A program made the translations under genes and the position numbers. A DNA stretch of 64,000 nt from Belliella filtrata (GTDB lineage: Bacteria > Bacteroidota > Bacteroidia > Cytophagales > Cyclobacteriaceae). The DNA lies in assembly GCF_022549775.1 (NCBI RefSeq), contig NZ_JAKZGP010000001.1, positions 186,001 to 250,000 of the forward strand, in the 5' to 3' direction. Shown here one piece after another: positions 34,891-45,351 of this stretch. The first letter of the stretch is position 1, and each line of letters begins with the position of its first letter. The notes below the pieces were generated by a model. That model saw nothing but the letters and a program-made list of their open reading frames with translations, was not told the origin of the DNA and did no database searches.

Positions 34891-36234
34891 TCACATGGAA
34901 GAAGATTCCGTGTAAAAGATTTTTTCCAAGATTTTTTTGCCAACTAGATTCCCTTGTTTTTGCCCTTCTACTATACCATCCATATAGTGAATTCCACCAT
35001 AAAACCTTGAAATAGCAGCTTCTTCGGCAGCTTGAGTAAAGGAACTGAAGCTTCTGGCTGGAAGTCCATATTTCATTTCCACGGTATCTGTATAGGCAAA
35101 ACCATCTCCAAAATAGTTTGTCAGGATAACAGCAGAAGCGGTAGAAGCCACAGAGTGCCCGCTGAGATACTCAGGAAAAGGAGGGGTCTGTAGCAATGGA
35201 ACATATTTTGGATCAATGTGTTTACGGATGGCTGTCTCAGGCCTTATTCTATTACTTCTGTATTTTTCATCCCAGCAGGCCATAAATGCATCTTGTAGCG
35301 TTATTGCTAGGATGGTGTTGATTTCCATCACTTTATTGAACTCTAATTTGGCATCTTTGCAGGCAATATTGGCAATTCCCATCCAATGGGCTCCGGGTGA
35401 GATTTTTTTTAAACCTATCATCAGGTGCCCCCTATCTTCCAAAGCAAAGGGATTACAGTCCCAAAATGATGCGATTATCTTTTTTTCTTCTGTAAGATCC
35501 TGAGAGTAAACTTCTTCTGCCAACTTTAAGAATTCAGAATCTCTCTGATCTGAAAATGCAATAGGGGGTATTGGGGCGAATTGGCTTGCTGAATCTAGAA
35601 AAAATGGGCGAATAGTGTGAAAATAGGGTTCTACAGGAGGGAAATATCCTGGAGGTGTTGGATACCAGCTTCCCTCTGTTTTTATAGGGGTATAGCGTGG
35701 TAGGTTGCTGGTTTGGTTATATTTATCAGAAAGTGCAAATGTCAAAATCTCTTTGCTAATCGATATGGCATAATTTTCCGAATCAAGGATTGTCTGTGGA
35801 GAAAACCCCAAATCGATGTGTTTGGCTTTGAAAATTTCTATATGTTCTGCATGTTGGAATCCAGATGGCTGAATAGAAGATGCAGTATGCAGCATTGCCA
35901 AAACAGCACTTATCTGAGGATGAATATGGGGATAGCTGGTGTTTTCCACAGATATTACTGGGTAATCATTGATTTTGGATAGAAGAATATTTGTAGTAGA
36001 ATCATTCAATGCCACTAATCCAGAAAGACTTATATAGGCAAAAAACCTCGCCGCCAATGGAGGGTTGGTGACATCATGTACCATGACTTCAGTTACTTGG
36101 CCTATGACCTGAGAGATTTCATAAGGAGAAATACTTACGGGCTCATTAGAAGAAGATTGGCAAGATAACTGGGCAAGCAGTATCAATCCTGCGAGGTTAA
36201 TATTGAATGCTGTTTTTAGTAATTTATAAAGCAT
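34891..36234 (-). CDS. Vanadium-dependent haloperoxidase / PAP2-like lipoprotein
   Basis: A 447-residue protein of the PAP2/vanadium-chloroperoxidase superfamily. The N-terminus is a lipoprotein signal with lipobox AQLSC (Cys25). The C-terminal phosphate/vanadate pocket shows PEYLSGHSVASTAS and RFYGGIHYMDG, the usual His-containing motifs, with RIRPETAIRK upstream supplying basic residues. Members are haloperoxidases or acid phosphatases; sequence alone does not decide. In Bacteroidota, such genes often lie beside VCBS/ASPIC-UnbV genes, as here, 135 bp downstream of one. It is probably attached to the outer membrane. Confidence 0.82.
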   Translation of the reverse strand: MLYKLLKTAFNINLAGLILLAQLSCQSSSNEPVSISPYEISQVIGQVTEVMVHDVTNPPLAARFFAYISLSGLVALNDSTTNILLSKINDYPVISVENTSYPHIHPQISAVLAMLHTASSIQPSGFQHAEHIEIFKAKHIDLGFSPQTILDSENYAISISKEILTFALSDKYNQTSNLPRYTPIKTEGSWYPTPPGYFPPVEPYFHTIRPFFLDSASQFAPIPPIAFSDQRDSEFLKLAEEVYSQDLTEEKKIIASFWDCNPFALEDRGHLMIGLKKISPGAHWMGIANIACKDAKLEFNKVMEINTILAITLQDAFMACWDEKYRSNRIRPETAIRKHIDPKYVPLLQTPPFPEYLSGHSVASTASAVILTNYFGDGFAYTDTVEMKYGLPARSFSSFTQAAEEAAISRFYGGIHYMDGIVEGQKQGNLVGKKILEKIFYTESSSM

Positions 36235-36369
36235 ACTTCGTTTTGGTTATTTCTGTTCCTTTTGATAGTAGCTCGTAGCTTCAAATATTTTTTTGTTGAG
36301 ATCATAAATGTCTAGGCAAGCCAATTCCAACTTCTATTCTTTTGCATCCCAACTTGGGAAATCCATAAC

Positions 36370-39300
36370 TCAATCTTTAAATTCATAGCGGACAATTCCT
36401 CGTCCAATTATATTGAACAAGAATGTATTTTCATTCTTTTTGACGATATTTCTCGTATCTCCTATCAATTGTAGCCCTGATATGTTTTGGGGAATATATT
36501 TCAAATCTCCATTTTGATCTATTTGAAACAATAACCCATGATTGGCATCTATTTTTCCGATTCTCAATCTACCAGTTTCTGTATTTCCAGCCATCAATAG
36601 ATATTTTATTCCTGTATCAGGGCTTTGAAAATGGTGAATAGCATGAACTGGTGCAAACTGAGCCTCTATTGGGATTTCTTGAGGTCTAAATTTGCCATCA
36701 GTGCCCAATTTGAACACAGCAGTTTTTAGGTAATTTGCCATCAGGTGCCCAGCTCCTTTCATTTCTTCCTTATCAAATATATCTTCAATCTTGGCAGAGG
36801 AAAAACTTTCATAACTGGGGAATTTAGCTCTTTTGTTCGTAAACTGTTCCAATAATTCATCTCTTGTCAAGAAGGGGTATGATTCTCCCTGTATATAAAA
36901 CGTAAGTATGGGATCGACTGATCCATTTTGGTCAAAATCTTTGTAAAATAGCTCAACCGGCTCACTTGGGTTAGCTTTTACTTGACTGTTTGACCCATAA
37001 TTTCCCACGATAATCTCTTGGTTTCCATTTTCATCTATATCCTGAATGGTCAATGTGTTCCACCAACCTTTATACTCTTGGTCAAAGTAGTCTTCTGTAG
37101 CAAATACAAGTTTGTTTCCTTTGTTCAAAAACACAGTGATAGGCATCCATTCTCCCACCAGCACCAAATCCTCTTTACCATCTCCATCCAAATCTTTCCA
37201 AGCAGCATCTGTTACCAAGCCGATTTGCTTAAGTGCAGCATTGTATTGCTCAGTCTGATCTTGGAATTTTCCACTACCATCATTAATCAGGATATAGCTC
37301 CTAGGTAATTCAGGGTATTTTCCTGGGATAACCCGACCACCGACAAACAAATCGGGATGACCGTCACCATCGATATCAGAAACCCTAACGCAACTTGTGC
37401 TGCTGAGCATTTTTGGTAGGTGAGATGGAGAAGGTGTCAGATGGCCGAGTCCATCATTGAGGTAAAGCATGTCTTGAAGATCGGGATCTTCTGGGGAAAA
37501 ATTCCCGTAGCCACCTCGTGCAACATAAATATCCAAGTGTCCATTGCCATTGGCATCGAAAAACAATACATCAGTATCCTCAGCGTTTTTTTGCTGATCA
37601 AATATGTCTGTTTGAGGATGTAGCGTGTATCCTCCTGATTTTTTTTGTAGATATATCTTGGCGGAATATCCAGCCAATCCACCAATAAATACATCATCAA
37701 GCCCGTCACCATTGATATCAGCCATTCCCATGGCCGTTTTTGATGCTGAGAGTGGATTGACCAGCAATGCCTGTCTCTTAAAATCATTGGTCACCCTTAC
37801 TTGTTGGTCAGGGAATGGTGAATTGATAAGGTTGAAAAGTTTTTTGAGGTTGTTTTTTTTCGATAAGACAGGCTTTTTAGCTTCTTTTTCGTAGATAGTC
37901 AGTTTTTGGTTAGAAGCTATAGCCTTTAGTGTTTGGGTATTGCCATTGAGCCACTCGATGACCAAAGAATCTACTTTTTCTGAATCTCCAAGTCCAAAGT
38001 GAATGACAGGAGATACACTTGATTGGTAACCTCTGGTAGGCATCTGTTCGATGACCTGAAATTTACCGTCATGATAGACACTTACCTTTGAGCCTAGTCC
38101 AAACCTGTTTTTGCCTTCACCCTCTAAAACAACTTTCAAGTATCTGTTACCTAAGTGAATCTCGGATGTATTTTTGAATATCGAGGCTGGAAGATTGACA
38201 TTATTGACTATGAGTTCAAGATCTCCATCATTGTCTAAATCAGCATAAGCAGCCCCATTGCTATTAGAGACATGATTTATCCCCCAATTTTTGGTTGTAT
38301 TTTCGAAAGATATCCCAGATTGGTTTTTGAAAATATAATTGACAATGTCAGAGGCAGGGATTTTATTGACCAGCTCCAATACATTTTGCCTTTTGAGGTT
38401 TCCCTCATGTGTTTGTACATAATCCCCCATGTATTTGAGGAAATCTAAATTTGTATAGTCCCTCAAATATCCATTGGTGATGAAAAGGTCTTTCCAACCA
38501 TCGTTATCAAAATCGGCAAACAATGCCGCCCAGCTCCAATCCGTATTGGATATACCTGCTAGCTGACCTATTTCACTAAAGTACCCATTTCCGTGGTTGA
38601 GATGCAGCATGTTTCTCATGTATTGGTGGTGAAAACCAGCACCTACCATGAAGTCAAATTTTTCATAATTATCAGGAGCCATCAGGAGTTTTTGCCTTTT
38701 ATTACCTTCCGGAAGCATGTCTATAGTAAAAATGTCCAAGAGCCCATCATTATTGATATCAACCACTTCATTTCCCATAGAAAACTGACTGATGTGTCCC
38801 AAAGATTCTTTGATCATGTCTTTGAAAGTTCCATCTCGATTATTGATGTATAAGTAGTCAGGTGCCATGTAATCATTACTGACATATATATCCGGCCATC
38901 CGTCTCCATTGAGGTCCGCAATACCTACTCCTAAACCATAGGAAAGTGCAGAGTTTTGGATTCCTGCTTTTTGGGTAACTTCTTTAAATTTCCCATTATC
39001 ATTTCTGAATAGTTGAGAACCTGCCGGATCTTGATGTTTCAATAATTCCGCTGTACTTGCTTCATCTAGGACGGGTAGTGACTTGGGATTGTGGTTTAAT
39101 AAAAACAGGTCCAAATCTCCATCTTTATCATAATCGAAAAACACAGCTTGAGTGGAATAAGAGTCAATGGCCAAACCATAATTTTCCGCCTCGTCTTTGA
39201 ATATTGGAATGCCTGAATCATTTATTCCCTGATGGATAAACAGTTGGTTTTTTCTTTTTTCTGCTGCGACACTACCAGAGTAGCATATATAAATATCCAA

Positions 39301-39732
39301 AAGTCCGTCTCCATTGATGTCGACCATAGTGACTCCCGTGGTCCAAGGGCCTGGCCTGCCCGCTACCCCTGAGGATGTAGTAATGTCTTCAAACTTAAGT
39401 TTTCCTTTGTTGAGGTAAAGCCTGTTGGGAACCATATTTCCCGTGAAATATATATCATCGAGACCGTCGCCGTTGAGATCTCCTACAGCTACGCCACCAC
39501 CATTGTAAAAATATTCGTACATCAGTACGTTTGTATTCAGCCCTTCGGTCAGTTCATTGTTGAAATCTATGCCCGTATACTCAGTACTTAGCAATTCAAA
39601 CAAAGGTTGTGCAGGATCATCGGAATTATTGTTTTCAGCAGAGTCAATAGATTCAGAACATGCGTTTAATAAAAGCAAAGCACAGATTTGTATAATAAAA
39701 CGGTGGAATTTTGGCATAAGGCAATTTATCAA
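36370..39732 (-). CDS. VCBS/FG-GAP repeat lipoprotein with ASPIC/UnbV domain
   Basis: A 1120-residue exported protein with many FG-GAP/VCBS repeats, recognised by recurring calcium-binding DxNGDGxxD patterns (GDLNGDGLDDIYF, VDINGDGLLDIYI, ADLNGDGWPDIYV, GDGLDDVFIGG). These should form beta-propellers. A CRTAC1-like ASPIC/UnbV segment near residues 540-620 has GLGSKVSVYHDGK, RGYQSSVSPVIHFGLG and VIEWLNGNTQ. The lipobox LLLNAC sits at Cys25; an internal ATG at 39717 (MPKFHRF) is an alternative start. It follows susD after a strong hairpin and is likely a surface protein of this locus. Confidence 0.85.
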   Translation of the reverse strand: MINCLMPKFHRFIIQICALLLLNACSESIDSAENNNSDDPAQPLFELLSTEYTGIDFNNELTEGLNTNVLMYEYFYNGGGVAVGDLNGDGLDDIYFTGNMVPNRLYLNKGKLKFEDITTSSGVAGRPGPWTTGVTMVDINGDGLLDIYICYSGSVAAEKRKNQLFIHQGINDSGIPIFKDEAENYGLAIDSYSTQAVFFDYDKDGDLDLFLLNHNPKSLPVLDEASTAELLKHQDPAGSQLFRNDNGKFKEVTQKAGIQNSALSYGLGVGIADLNGDGWPDIYVSNDYMAPDYLYINNRDGTFKDMIKESLGHISQFSMGNEVVDINNDGLLDIFTIDMLPEGNKRQKLLMAPDNYEKFDFMVGAGFHHQYMRNMLHLNHGNGYFSEIGQLAGISNTDWSWAALFADFDNDGWKDLFITNGYLRDYTNLDFLKYMGDYVQTHEGNLKRQNVLELVNKIPASDIVNYIFKNQSGISFENTTKNWGINHVSNSNGAAYADLDNDGDLELIVNNVNLPASIFKNTSEIHLGNRYLKVVLEGEGKNRFGLGSKVSVYHDGKFQVIEQMPTRGYQSSVSPVIHFGLGDSEKVDSLVIEWLNGNTQTLKAIASNQKLTIYEKEAKKPVLSKKNNLKKLFNLINSPFPDQQVRVTNDFKRQALLVNPLSASKTAMGMADINGDGLDDVFIGGLAGYSAKIYLQKKSGGYTLHPQTDIFDQQKNAEDTDVLFFDANGNGHLDIYVARGGYGNFSPEDPDLQDMLYLNDGLGHLTPSPSHLPKMLSSTSCVRVSDIDGDGHPDLFVGGRVIPGKYPELPRSYILINDGSGKFQDQTEQYNAALKQIGLVTDAAWKDLDGDGKEDLVLVGEWMPITVFLNKGNKLVFATEDYFDQEYKGWWNTLTIQDIDENGNQEIIVGNYGSNSQVKANPSEPVELFYKDFDQNGSVDPILTFYIQGESYPFLTRDELLEQFTNKRAKFPSYESFSSAKIEDIFDKEEMKGAGHLMANYLKTAVFKLGTDGKFRPQEIPIEAQFAPVHAIHHFQSPDTGIKYLLMAGNTETGRLRIGKIDANHGLLFQIDQNGDLKYIPQNISGLQLIGDTRNIVKKNENTFLFNIIGRGIVRYEFKD

Positions 39733-39742
39733 AACATCACAA

Positions 39743-39792
39743 ATAAAAAAGCAACTTAACCAAAAAACCTATGTTTCTTGTTTAAGTTGCTT
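39743..39792 (-). terminator. Intrinsic terminator between susD and the VCBS gene
   Basis: AAGCAACTTAA (39749-39759) and TTAAGTTGCTT (39782-39792) form an 11-bp stem. Read leftward it is followed directly by TTTTTT. The VCBS start codon lies only 11 bp beyond the T run, so the hairpin probably lowers or separates expression of the downstream genes from susCD. Confidence 0.8.
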
Positions 39793-39812
39793 ACTTGAGG
39801 GTTAATAGGTTA

Positions 39813-41669
39813 TTAGTATCCTGGATTTTGCATCAGTTCTGAATTTCTGTTGATTTCATCAAAATGTATAGGCATCCAGTACATTTTGTCCAACCATAAT
39901 CTATTTTCTTTGCCAGGATCAATATCAAACACCTGATAATTATAGTCATAGATTTCTGGGTCGTATCTGTATAGCGTATTGGATTGGCCTGGCTTTAGCG
40001 TTCCACGGATTTGTATTCCATTGGCTTGGCGTCCCAAAGTCTGTGGAGCAATCATCCATCTTCGGGTATCGTAGTATCGCTGCTCTTCAAAAGCAAGCTC
40101 CACTCGTCTTTCATTGATGTATTTCTCTCTCAGTTCTTGTCCAGAAGCAGTAATTGCAGGCATACCTGCCCTAAACCTGATCTTGTTCAACCATGATCTT
40201 GCTTCATCCTCTTGACCAAGTTCAATACATGCTTCGATATAATTCATGACGACTTCCGTTACCCGAATCGCTGGCCAAGGGATTTCTTGCCAGGTATTTT
40301 GATCAACATGTGCAGGGTCTGGTTCTATGAATTTTCTGACATAATAGCCAGTATAACTTCCGTTCCAATCTTCTATAGGGCTACTTCTGGTATCTAGACC
40401 CCAGTGGGTAACTTTGGCACCTGAAGCGTTGGTCACTTCATAGCTACCAGTCTGGATTTGCCCGAGGGGATCTCGGGACTGATTGGCGGGTGATCTTGGC
40501 TTCCACTGTGCACCATCATAAAGGAATGTGGCATACAACCTTGGGTCTCTGTTGTCATATGGAGCACTGGCATGTTCAGGATTGCTCCAATCGAAATCAC
40601 TGCCATCCATCATTTCATAATCATCGATCATCAATTGTATTGGCGTATTACCTGCCCAGTTGTTGTAACCATTTGGGCCATTGAAAAGACCTTGTCTTCC
40701 TCCCCACTCTGGTTTGGAATTGAGATAATACCTGCCAAAGATCATTTCATTTTCTCCACCATTTCTTGATAAGGAGTTGTTGTTGTATACAGTAGCGGCT
40801 TGTTCTGCGCTGAGAGGGGTGGTCAATTGCAGCTGGTTTCCTGGCATAAGATCCATGGCTGCTTTTGCTGCGTCCTTTGCACGTTGCCATCTTTCTATTC
40901 TATTTCCACTAATGTAGCCTAATAATTCTTTGTTGGAGTAGCTGGAAATAATAGGGGAATTGGCAGATGCGGTAGGGATGTCGTGGAGATCACTTGCTGC
41001 ATATAGCAAGACTCTTGCTTTGAGTGCCAGGGCGGCTACTCTGTTTGCTCTTCCTCTTATCAGGTTATGCCCATCAAGGAGTTGAGCAGCTTTATCAAGA
41101 TCTGCAATGATGAAATTGACGCATTCTTCGAAAGTGTTTCTAGGAATCTCATAAGTTTCTTCACCTAGCTTATAAGTTCTGTCAGCAATAGGAAATGCAG
41201 CATAATTTCTCAGCAATTGATGAGAGAAATATGCTCGCATAAATGTTGCCTCACCCAACAGCCGGTCTACAATACCTCCAGTATTTTCAAATTGCGGATC
41301 AGATAATTTTTCGATGGCAATATTGGTGGAGCGCAGTCTTGCGTACATATTTGACCATACTCTAGAGTCATCGATCCATCCAGGGTTTTCGGGATTGGAC
41401 CGGGCTTCTGTCACCACTGTGATACCTCTACCAGGATGGGTAAATATGGCTTCATCAGTCAAGGATGCAAGAGCTTGTTCATTGAATCCACCCCAAACTA
41501 ATCCACCATAAATATCCGTAACAAAAGCTTCTGCCAAACCGGCATCGCTCCAAACTGCAGATTCTGCTACTTCCCCAAGAGGAGAGGTGTCAAGAAAATC
41601 ATCATTACAGCTTACCAACCATCCTGTTAGCAAGAAAGTGAGTAGGTATATTCTATTATATTTTTTCAT
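39813..41669 (-). CDS. SusD/RagB-family outer-membrane nutrient-binding lipoprotein
   Basis: SusD-like lipoproteins sit over the SusC channel and capture the nutrient at the cell surface. The 618-residue protein has a lipoprotein signal ending WLVSC (Cys21), then the SusD start DDFLDTSPLGEVAESAVWSD. Helical TPR-like segments include LGEATFMRAYFSHQLLRNYA and GRANRVAALALKARVLLYAAS, followed by the C-terminal YINERRVELAFEEQRYYDTRRW typical of the family. It lies 145 bp after susC and is encoded in the same orientation. The glycan or peptide it binds cannot be read from the sequence, and no glycoside hydrolase is present. Confidence 0.93.
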   Translation of the reverse strand: MKKYNRIYLLTFLLTGWLVSCNDDFLDTSPLGEVAESAVWSDAGLAEAFVTDIYGGLVWGGFNEQALASLTDEAIFTHPGRGITVVTEARSNPENPGWIDDSRVWSNMYARLRSTNIAIEKLSDPQFENTGGIVDRLLGEATFMRAYFSHQLLRNYAAFPIADRTYKLGEETYEIPRNTFEECVNFIIADLDKAAQLLDGHNLIRGRANRVAALALKARVLLYAASDLHDIPTASANSPIISSYSNKELLGYISGNRIERWQRAKDAAKAAMDLMPGNQLQLTTPLSAEQAATVYNNNSLSRNGGENEMIFGRYYLNSKPEWGGRQGLFNGPNGYNNWAGNTPIQLMIDDYEMMDGSDFDWSNPEHASAPYDNRDPRLYATFLYDGAQWKPRSPANQSRDPLGQIQTGSYEVTNASGAKVTHWGLDTRSSPIEDWNGSYTGYYVRKFIEPDPAHVDQNTWQEIPWPAIRVTEVVMNYIEACIELGQEDEARSWLNKIRFRAGMPAITASGQELREKYINERRVELAFEEQRYYDTRRWMIAPQTLGRQANGIQIRGTLKPGQSNTLYRYDPEIYDYNYQVFDIDPGKENRLWLDKMYWMPIHFDEINRNSELMQNPGY

Positions 41670-41693
41670 GTGTTTATATTTTGTTATTTAATG

Positions 41694-41738
41694 GTCACAT
41701 GGAATCTTCGCATAGGTATAATCATCTCCCTATGTGAC
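41694..41738 (-). promoter_or_regulatory. Hairpin with two alternative pairings in the susC-susD gap
   Basis: CCTATGTGAC (41729-41738) can pair with GTCACATGG (41694-41702, one bulge) or, using its CCTATG part, with CATAGG (41711-41716). The structures exclude each other. It lies 25 nt or more upstream of the susD start codon and could influence susD mRNA stability or translation. Confidence 0.35.
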
Positions 41739-41814
41739 GCTCTAATCATAAACGTCTGCTTCAGAAAAGCCCACTTGTATCAGACAAGCTCGATTTCATA
41801 ACAAAGCTCAAATT

Positions 41815-44800
41815 TTAGAATGTGACTGAAAAGCCACCATTGATTACTCTAGCTTGTGGATAATATTGTCCTGTGGAATTATTAGATTCAGGATCAAATA
41901 CCTTCAGCTTGTCCCATGTTATCAGATTGAGTCCATTTAAGTAAAACCGGAGGTTGTTTACTCCTATCTTGGAACCAAGCTGTATAGGTAGTGTATAGCC
42001 AAACTCAATGTTTTTCAGTCTGATGTAGTCAGTTTCTCTATACCAATAGGTATTGTTGTTATCCCCATCAGAATAATATTGATCTCCTCGATTGGCTATT
42101 CTTGGGTGTACGCTGCTTGGGTTTTCTACAGTCCATCTGTTTTCATAGAAATCCAAAAGGTAGTTTCCGATATTTCCAGATTCTCCAGCACTCACAAGAG
42201 TGATTGCACCAGTGGCACCTTGGAAAAGTACAGATAAATCAAAATTCTTGTAACTTCCATTGAGTATCATACCTCCTTGGAATCTTGGGATGTCATTTTT
42301 GTCTAACCTTACCCTATCCAAAGGTGAAATGATACCATCTCCATTTACATCTTTGAACTTCATGTCTCCTGGGCGCAGTTCATTGGTAATTGCAGAATAG
42401 TCTAGTGTATTGCGTGCAATATCTTCCTGATCTCTGAATACACCATCATATATATATATAGGCCCTGGCGCATTCATAGGCCTACCAGTACTTCTCTGCC
42501 ATTCCTCAGCTCCTGGAGGTTCGTCCCAGAATAGGATTTTGTTTTTGGCATATCCGCCATTGACACTTATACTGTACTTCAATTCTCCCTTGGAACCACG
42601 ATATCCTAAGTTGATATCAAAGCCCTTGTTCTCGATTTCGCCGATGTTTTCTGCTGGTAACAATGAGGACAGTCCTGTGCTTTGTGGGATCGATGCGTTT
42701 CTTCTCCATAGGATGTTTGTTCTTTTGTTATAAAAAACATCAAATTCGAAGAATATACGACCTTGTAGCAATTGGCCTTCAATTCCAATATTGCTGTTGT
42801 TGGCTACTTCCCAGGTAATCATATTGTTAGGTACTCTGGTTTCATATAAGGTTTTTGTTTCTTGCCCTTCGAGTATATGACTCCTAAATCCGTAAGTGGA
42901 CAGGAATTGATATTCCTGAAGTGCATCTTCATAGAAAATCTGGTCATTCCCCATTTGTCCCCAAGAACCTCTTATTTTGAAAAAGTCAAATGCAGGGAGT
43001 GAGTTTTTCCAGAAGTTCTCTTCGGAAACTACCCAGCCTGCCATCACACCAGGAAAGAACCCATATCTCGTATCTCTTGGGAAAATGTAAGAAGCATCAT
43101 ACCTCCAAAGAAACTCCATCAGGTACTTTTCCTTAAAGTTGTAAGCTACCCTACCGAAGTAGTTCAGCCTAGCGCGCTCGAAGGCTCCACCTCCGTTGTC
43201 TTTTTCTTCATCACCTCCTGCAAACATCTGATCTATTGCTGTAGAAATAAAGAATCTTCTATATGCAAAGAAATCGTCTGCATTCACGGTTTCTTTATTG
43301 GTACCTGCTAAAGTTTGGAATCCGTGGTCACCGAATTGCTTCTCATAAGTGAATACACCGCCTAGCAAGATGTTCAATTGGTTGTAGTTGGATTGTCTCA
43401 ATCTTGGTTCTGCAGGACCTCTTTCTGTAGGAACGAGTATAGGTGTAGTTCCGTCAGCTTCGAAGCCACTACCTCTTTGGTACAGAATCCAAGGGGTTTC
43501 CCACCTTTTGTTAAACTGACTCAGGTTATCCACCGCAGCAGTACCTGTGAATTTCAGTCCTTCTACTCCAGGTATTTTTATATTTAATGCTCCATTTGTT
43601 TGGAAATAGTCTCTTATTTCTCGGTCATAACCAGTAGCATTGGTAGTGATTACTACTGGGTTTTCTCCATTCTCTATATCGGGACCAGGTCTTCCATCAG
43701 GCCAAAAAGCTGGTTCATTGGGCTTGCCGCGCATCTGCATTCGGAAAATTGCCGATGCAGGTCTTGTAGGGAAGAATCTTTGTTCTCTTCTTCCCATTAC
43801 ACCTATTTGCATGTCGATGTGGTCGTTGATCTTTGCATCAAGGTTGAGGCGCATATCGTACTGCTTGTATCCAGTTGCTGAGTTTTTATAATATGCATCT
43901 TGATTTTGATAACCAATGGAAGCCATATAATTGATGTTCTCACTGCCACCGTTTAGCTGGACATTGTGTCTGGATTGTGGTGACCAGGTCTTCAGGGTGG
44001 CGGCATACCAATCTGTATCTGGATAGTTCCATGGATCAGTGCCTGCTCTATGCAAAGCCAATGCTTCTGGACTGAATGGAGCATTTCTGATTTGTCCATT
44101 AGGTCTGGTATAGGTGCCAGAAGTGGCAAATCCTGTAGTAGCAGCCTGCCACTCAGAAACAGGCAGTTCGTAAACACTCAAGTCATTGAGCATTTGTCCA
44201 TATTGGGCAGCGTTGGCAAGTCTAGGAACGACAGTAGGTTGAGCAAAACCTTGGTTGAATTGGTAGGAAAGTTCAGGCTTTCCACTTTTTCCCCTTTTGG
44301 TAGTGACTAAGATTACCCCATTGGCAGCCCTTGCCCCATAGATCGCAGCAGAAGCATCTTTCAGTACAGAGATAGATTCTATATCATTGGGATTCAGTCT
44401 TTCTATACCTCCAGCCCTTGCAGGAATCCCATCTATGACTATCAATGCATCATTGTTACCTAGGGTATTTGAACCTCTGATCCTGATTCCAGAGCCATCA
44501 TAGCCAGGCTCTCCACTCCTATTGACTGCCACTACACCAGACATTCGTCCAGCGATAGAGTTTGTCAGGTTCAAAGCTGGTGATTTGACTAGCTCAGAGC
44601 CTTTGACAGTGGCGACCGATCCCGTGATGGTTTCTTTCTTTTGTTCGCCATAGCCTACAACTATGATTTCGCTTAGGGATTGAAAATCAGTAGCCAAGGT
44701 AATGTTCAAGGTTGACTGCCCTGCTAATTGCACCCTTTGTGAAATAAATCCAATAAAAGAAAAAACAAGGACACCATTTTCTGGTGCTTCTATAGTAAAC

Positions 44801-45315
44801 TTTCCATCAATGTCTGTCACAGTACCCAATGTACTTCCTTCTAGTAAGATAGTCACTCCTGGTAAAGGATCTCCCAAATCATCCACAACGACACCTGATA
44901 CAGTCACATCTGCCTGTTGCATGATAGTGACGAGATCGTTTTTTGACTTTTTGGTGGTGGGTTTAACATGTATGTTATTGTTTACCTGAACAAAGCTCAG
45001 CTCTGTTTGTCGGGTCAAATTTTCCAGTACCTCATAAACTGTTTTATCATATTCGGCAATGGTTAACTTTTGGTTTTGAGAAAGGAGGTTATCTTCGAAA
45101 GTAAACCTGAATTCTGTTTGGTCTTCTATTACCTTGAACACCTTTTTGATTGGTTGATCTTTAAGGTTAAGAGACACTCTCACTTCATCAATGGTTTTTC
45201 TCTGGGCATTGCTAGTATTAGCGAGTAACACTGAACAGAAGAACAGTTGTATCAAAAAACCATATAACATCCTTTTTGACAGCATAATAAGTTGTCTAAG
45301 TATATTTTTTTTCAT
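41815..45315 (-). CDS. SusC/RagA-type TonB-dependent outer-membrane transporter with STN signalling domain
   Basis: This 1166-residue protein imports a large nutrient across the outer membrane using TonB energy. After a signal peptide (ending SNAQ) comes an STN/secretin-like domain (residues ~50-115, LKDQPIKKVFKVIEDQTEFRF), which in TonB-dependent transducers contacts a FecR-type anti-sigma factor. Next is a carboxypeptidase-regulatory-like domain (VSGVVVDDLGDPLPGVTI), then the plug with the family marks GYGEQKKETITGSVATVKG and ASAAIYGARAANGVILVTTK, then the beta-barrel ending in a C-terminal Phe (GGFSVTF). It is paired with the SusD gene and follows fecR and the sigma gene. Confidence 0.95.
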   Translation of the reverse strand: MKKNILRQLIMLSKRMLYGFLIQLFFCSVLLANTSNAQRKTIDEVRVSLNLKDQPIKKVFKVIEDQTEFRFTFEDNLLSQNQKLTIAEYDKTVYEVLENLTRQTELSFVQVNNNIHVKPTTKKSKNDLVTIMQQADVTVSGVVVDDLGDPLPGVTILLEGSTLGTVTDIDGKFTIEAPENGVLVFSFIGFISQRVQLAGQSTLNITLATDFQSLSEIIVVGYGEQKKETITGSVATVKGSELVKSPALNLTNSIAGRMSGVVAVNRSGEPGYDGSGIRIRGSNTLGNNDALIVIDGIPARAGGIERLNPNDIESISVLKDASAAIYGARAANGVILVTTKRGKSGKPELSYQFNQGFAQPTVVPRLANAAQYGQMLNDLSVYELPVSEWQAATTGFATSGTYTRPNGQIRNAPFSPEALALHRAGTDPWNYPDTDWYAATLKTWSPQSRHNVQLNGGSENINYMASIGYQNQDAYYKNSATGYKQYDMRLNLDAKINDHIDMQIGVMGRREQRFFPTRPASAIFRMQMRGKPNEPAFWPDGRPGPDIENGENPVVITTNATGYDREIRDYFQTNGALNIKIPGVEGLKFTGTAAVDNLSQFNKRWETPWILYQRGSGFEADGTTPILVPTERGPAEPRLRQSNYNQLNILLGGVFTYEKQFGDHGFQTLAGTNKETVNADDFFAYRRFFISTAIDQMFAGGDEEKDNGGGAFERARLNYFGRVAYNFKEKYLMEFLWRYDASYIFPRDTRYGFFPGVMAGWVVSEENFWKNSLPAFDFFKIRGSWGQMGNDQIFYEDALQEYQFLSTYGFRSHILEGQETKTLYETRVPNNMITWEVANNSNIGIEGQLLQGRIFFEFDVFYNKRTNILWRRNASIPQSTGLSSLLPAENIGEIENKGFDINLGYRGSKGELKYSISVNGGYAKNKILFWDEPPGAEEWQRSTGRPMNAPGPIYIYDGVFRDQEDIARNTLDYSAITNELRPGDMKFKDVNGDGIISPLDRVRLDKNDIPRFQGGMILNGSYKNFDLSVLFQGATGAITLVSAGESGNIGNYLLDFYENRWTVENPSSVHPRIANRGDQYYSDGDNNNTYWYRETDYIRLKNIEFGYTLPIQLGSKIGVNNLRFYLNGLNLITWDKLKVFDPESNNSTGQYYPQARVINGGFSVTF

Positions 45316-45351
45316 AAAATTGACTGGTTTAAGTGTTGAAATCTTGAACTA

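Noticed and set aside
43378-44310. Long open frames on the plus strand opposite susC.
   Set aside because: They are antisense shadows of the SusC coding sequence with no start context or family similarity.
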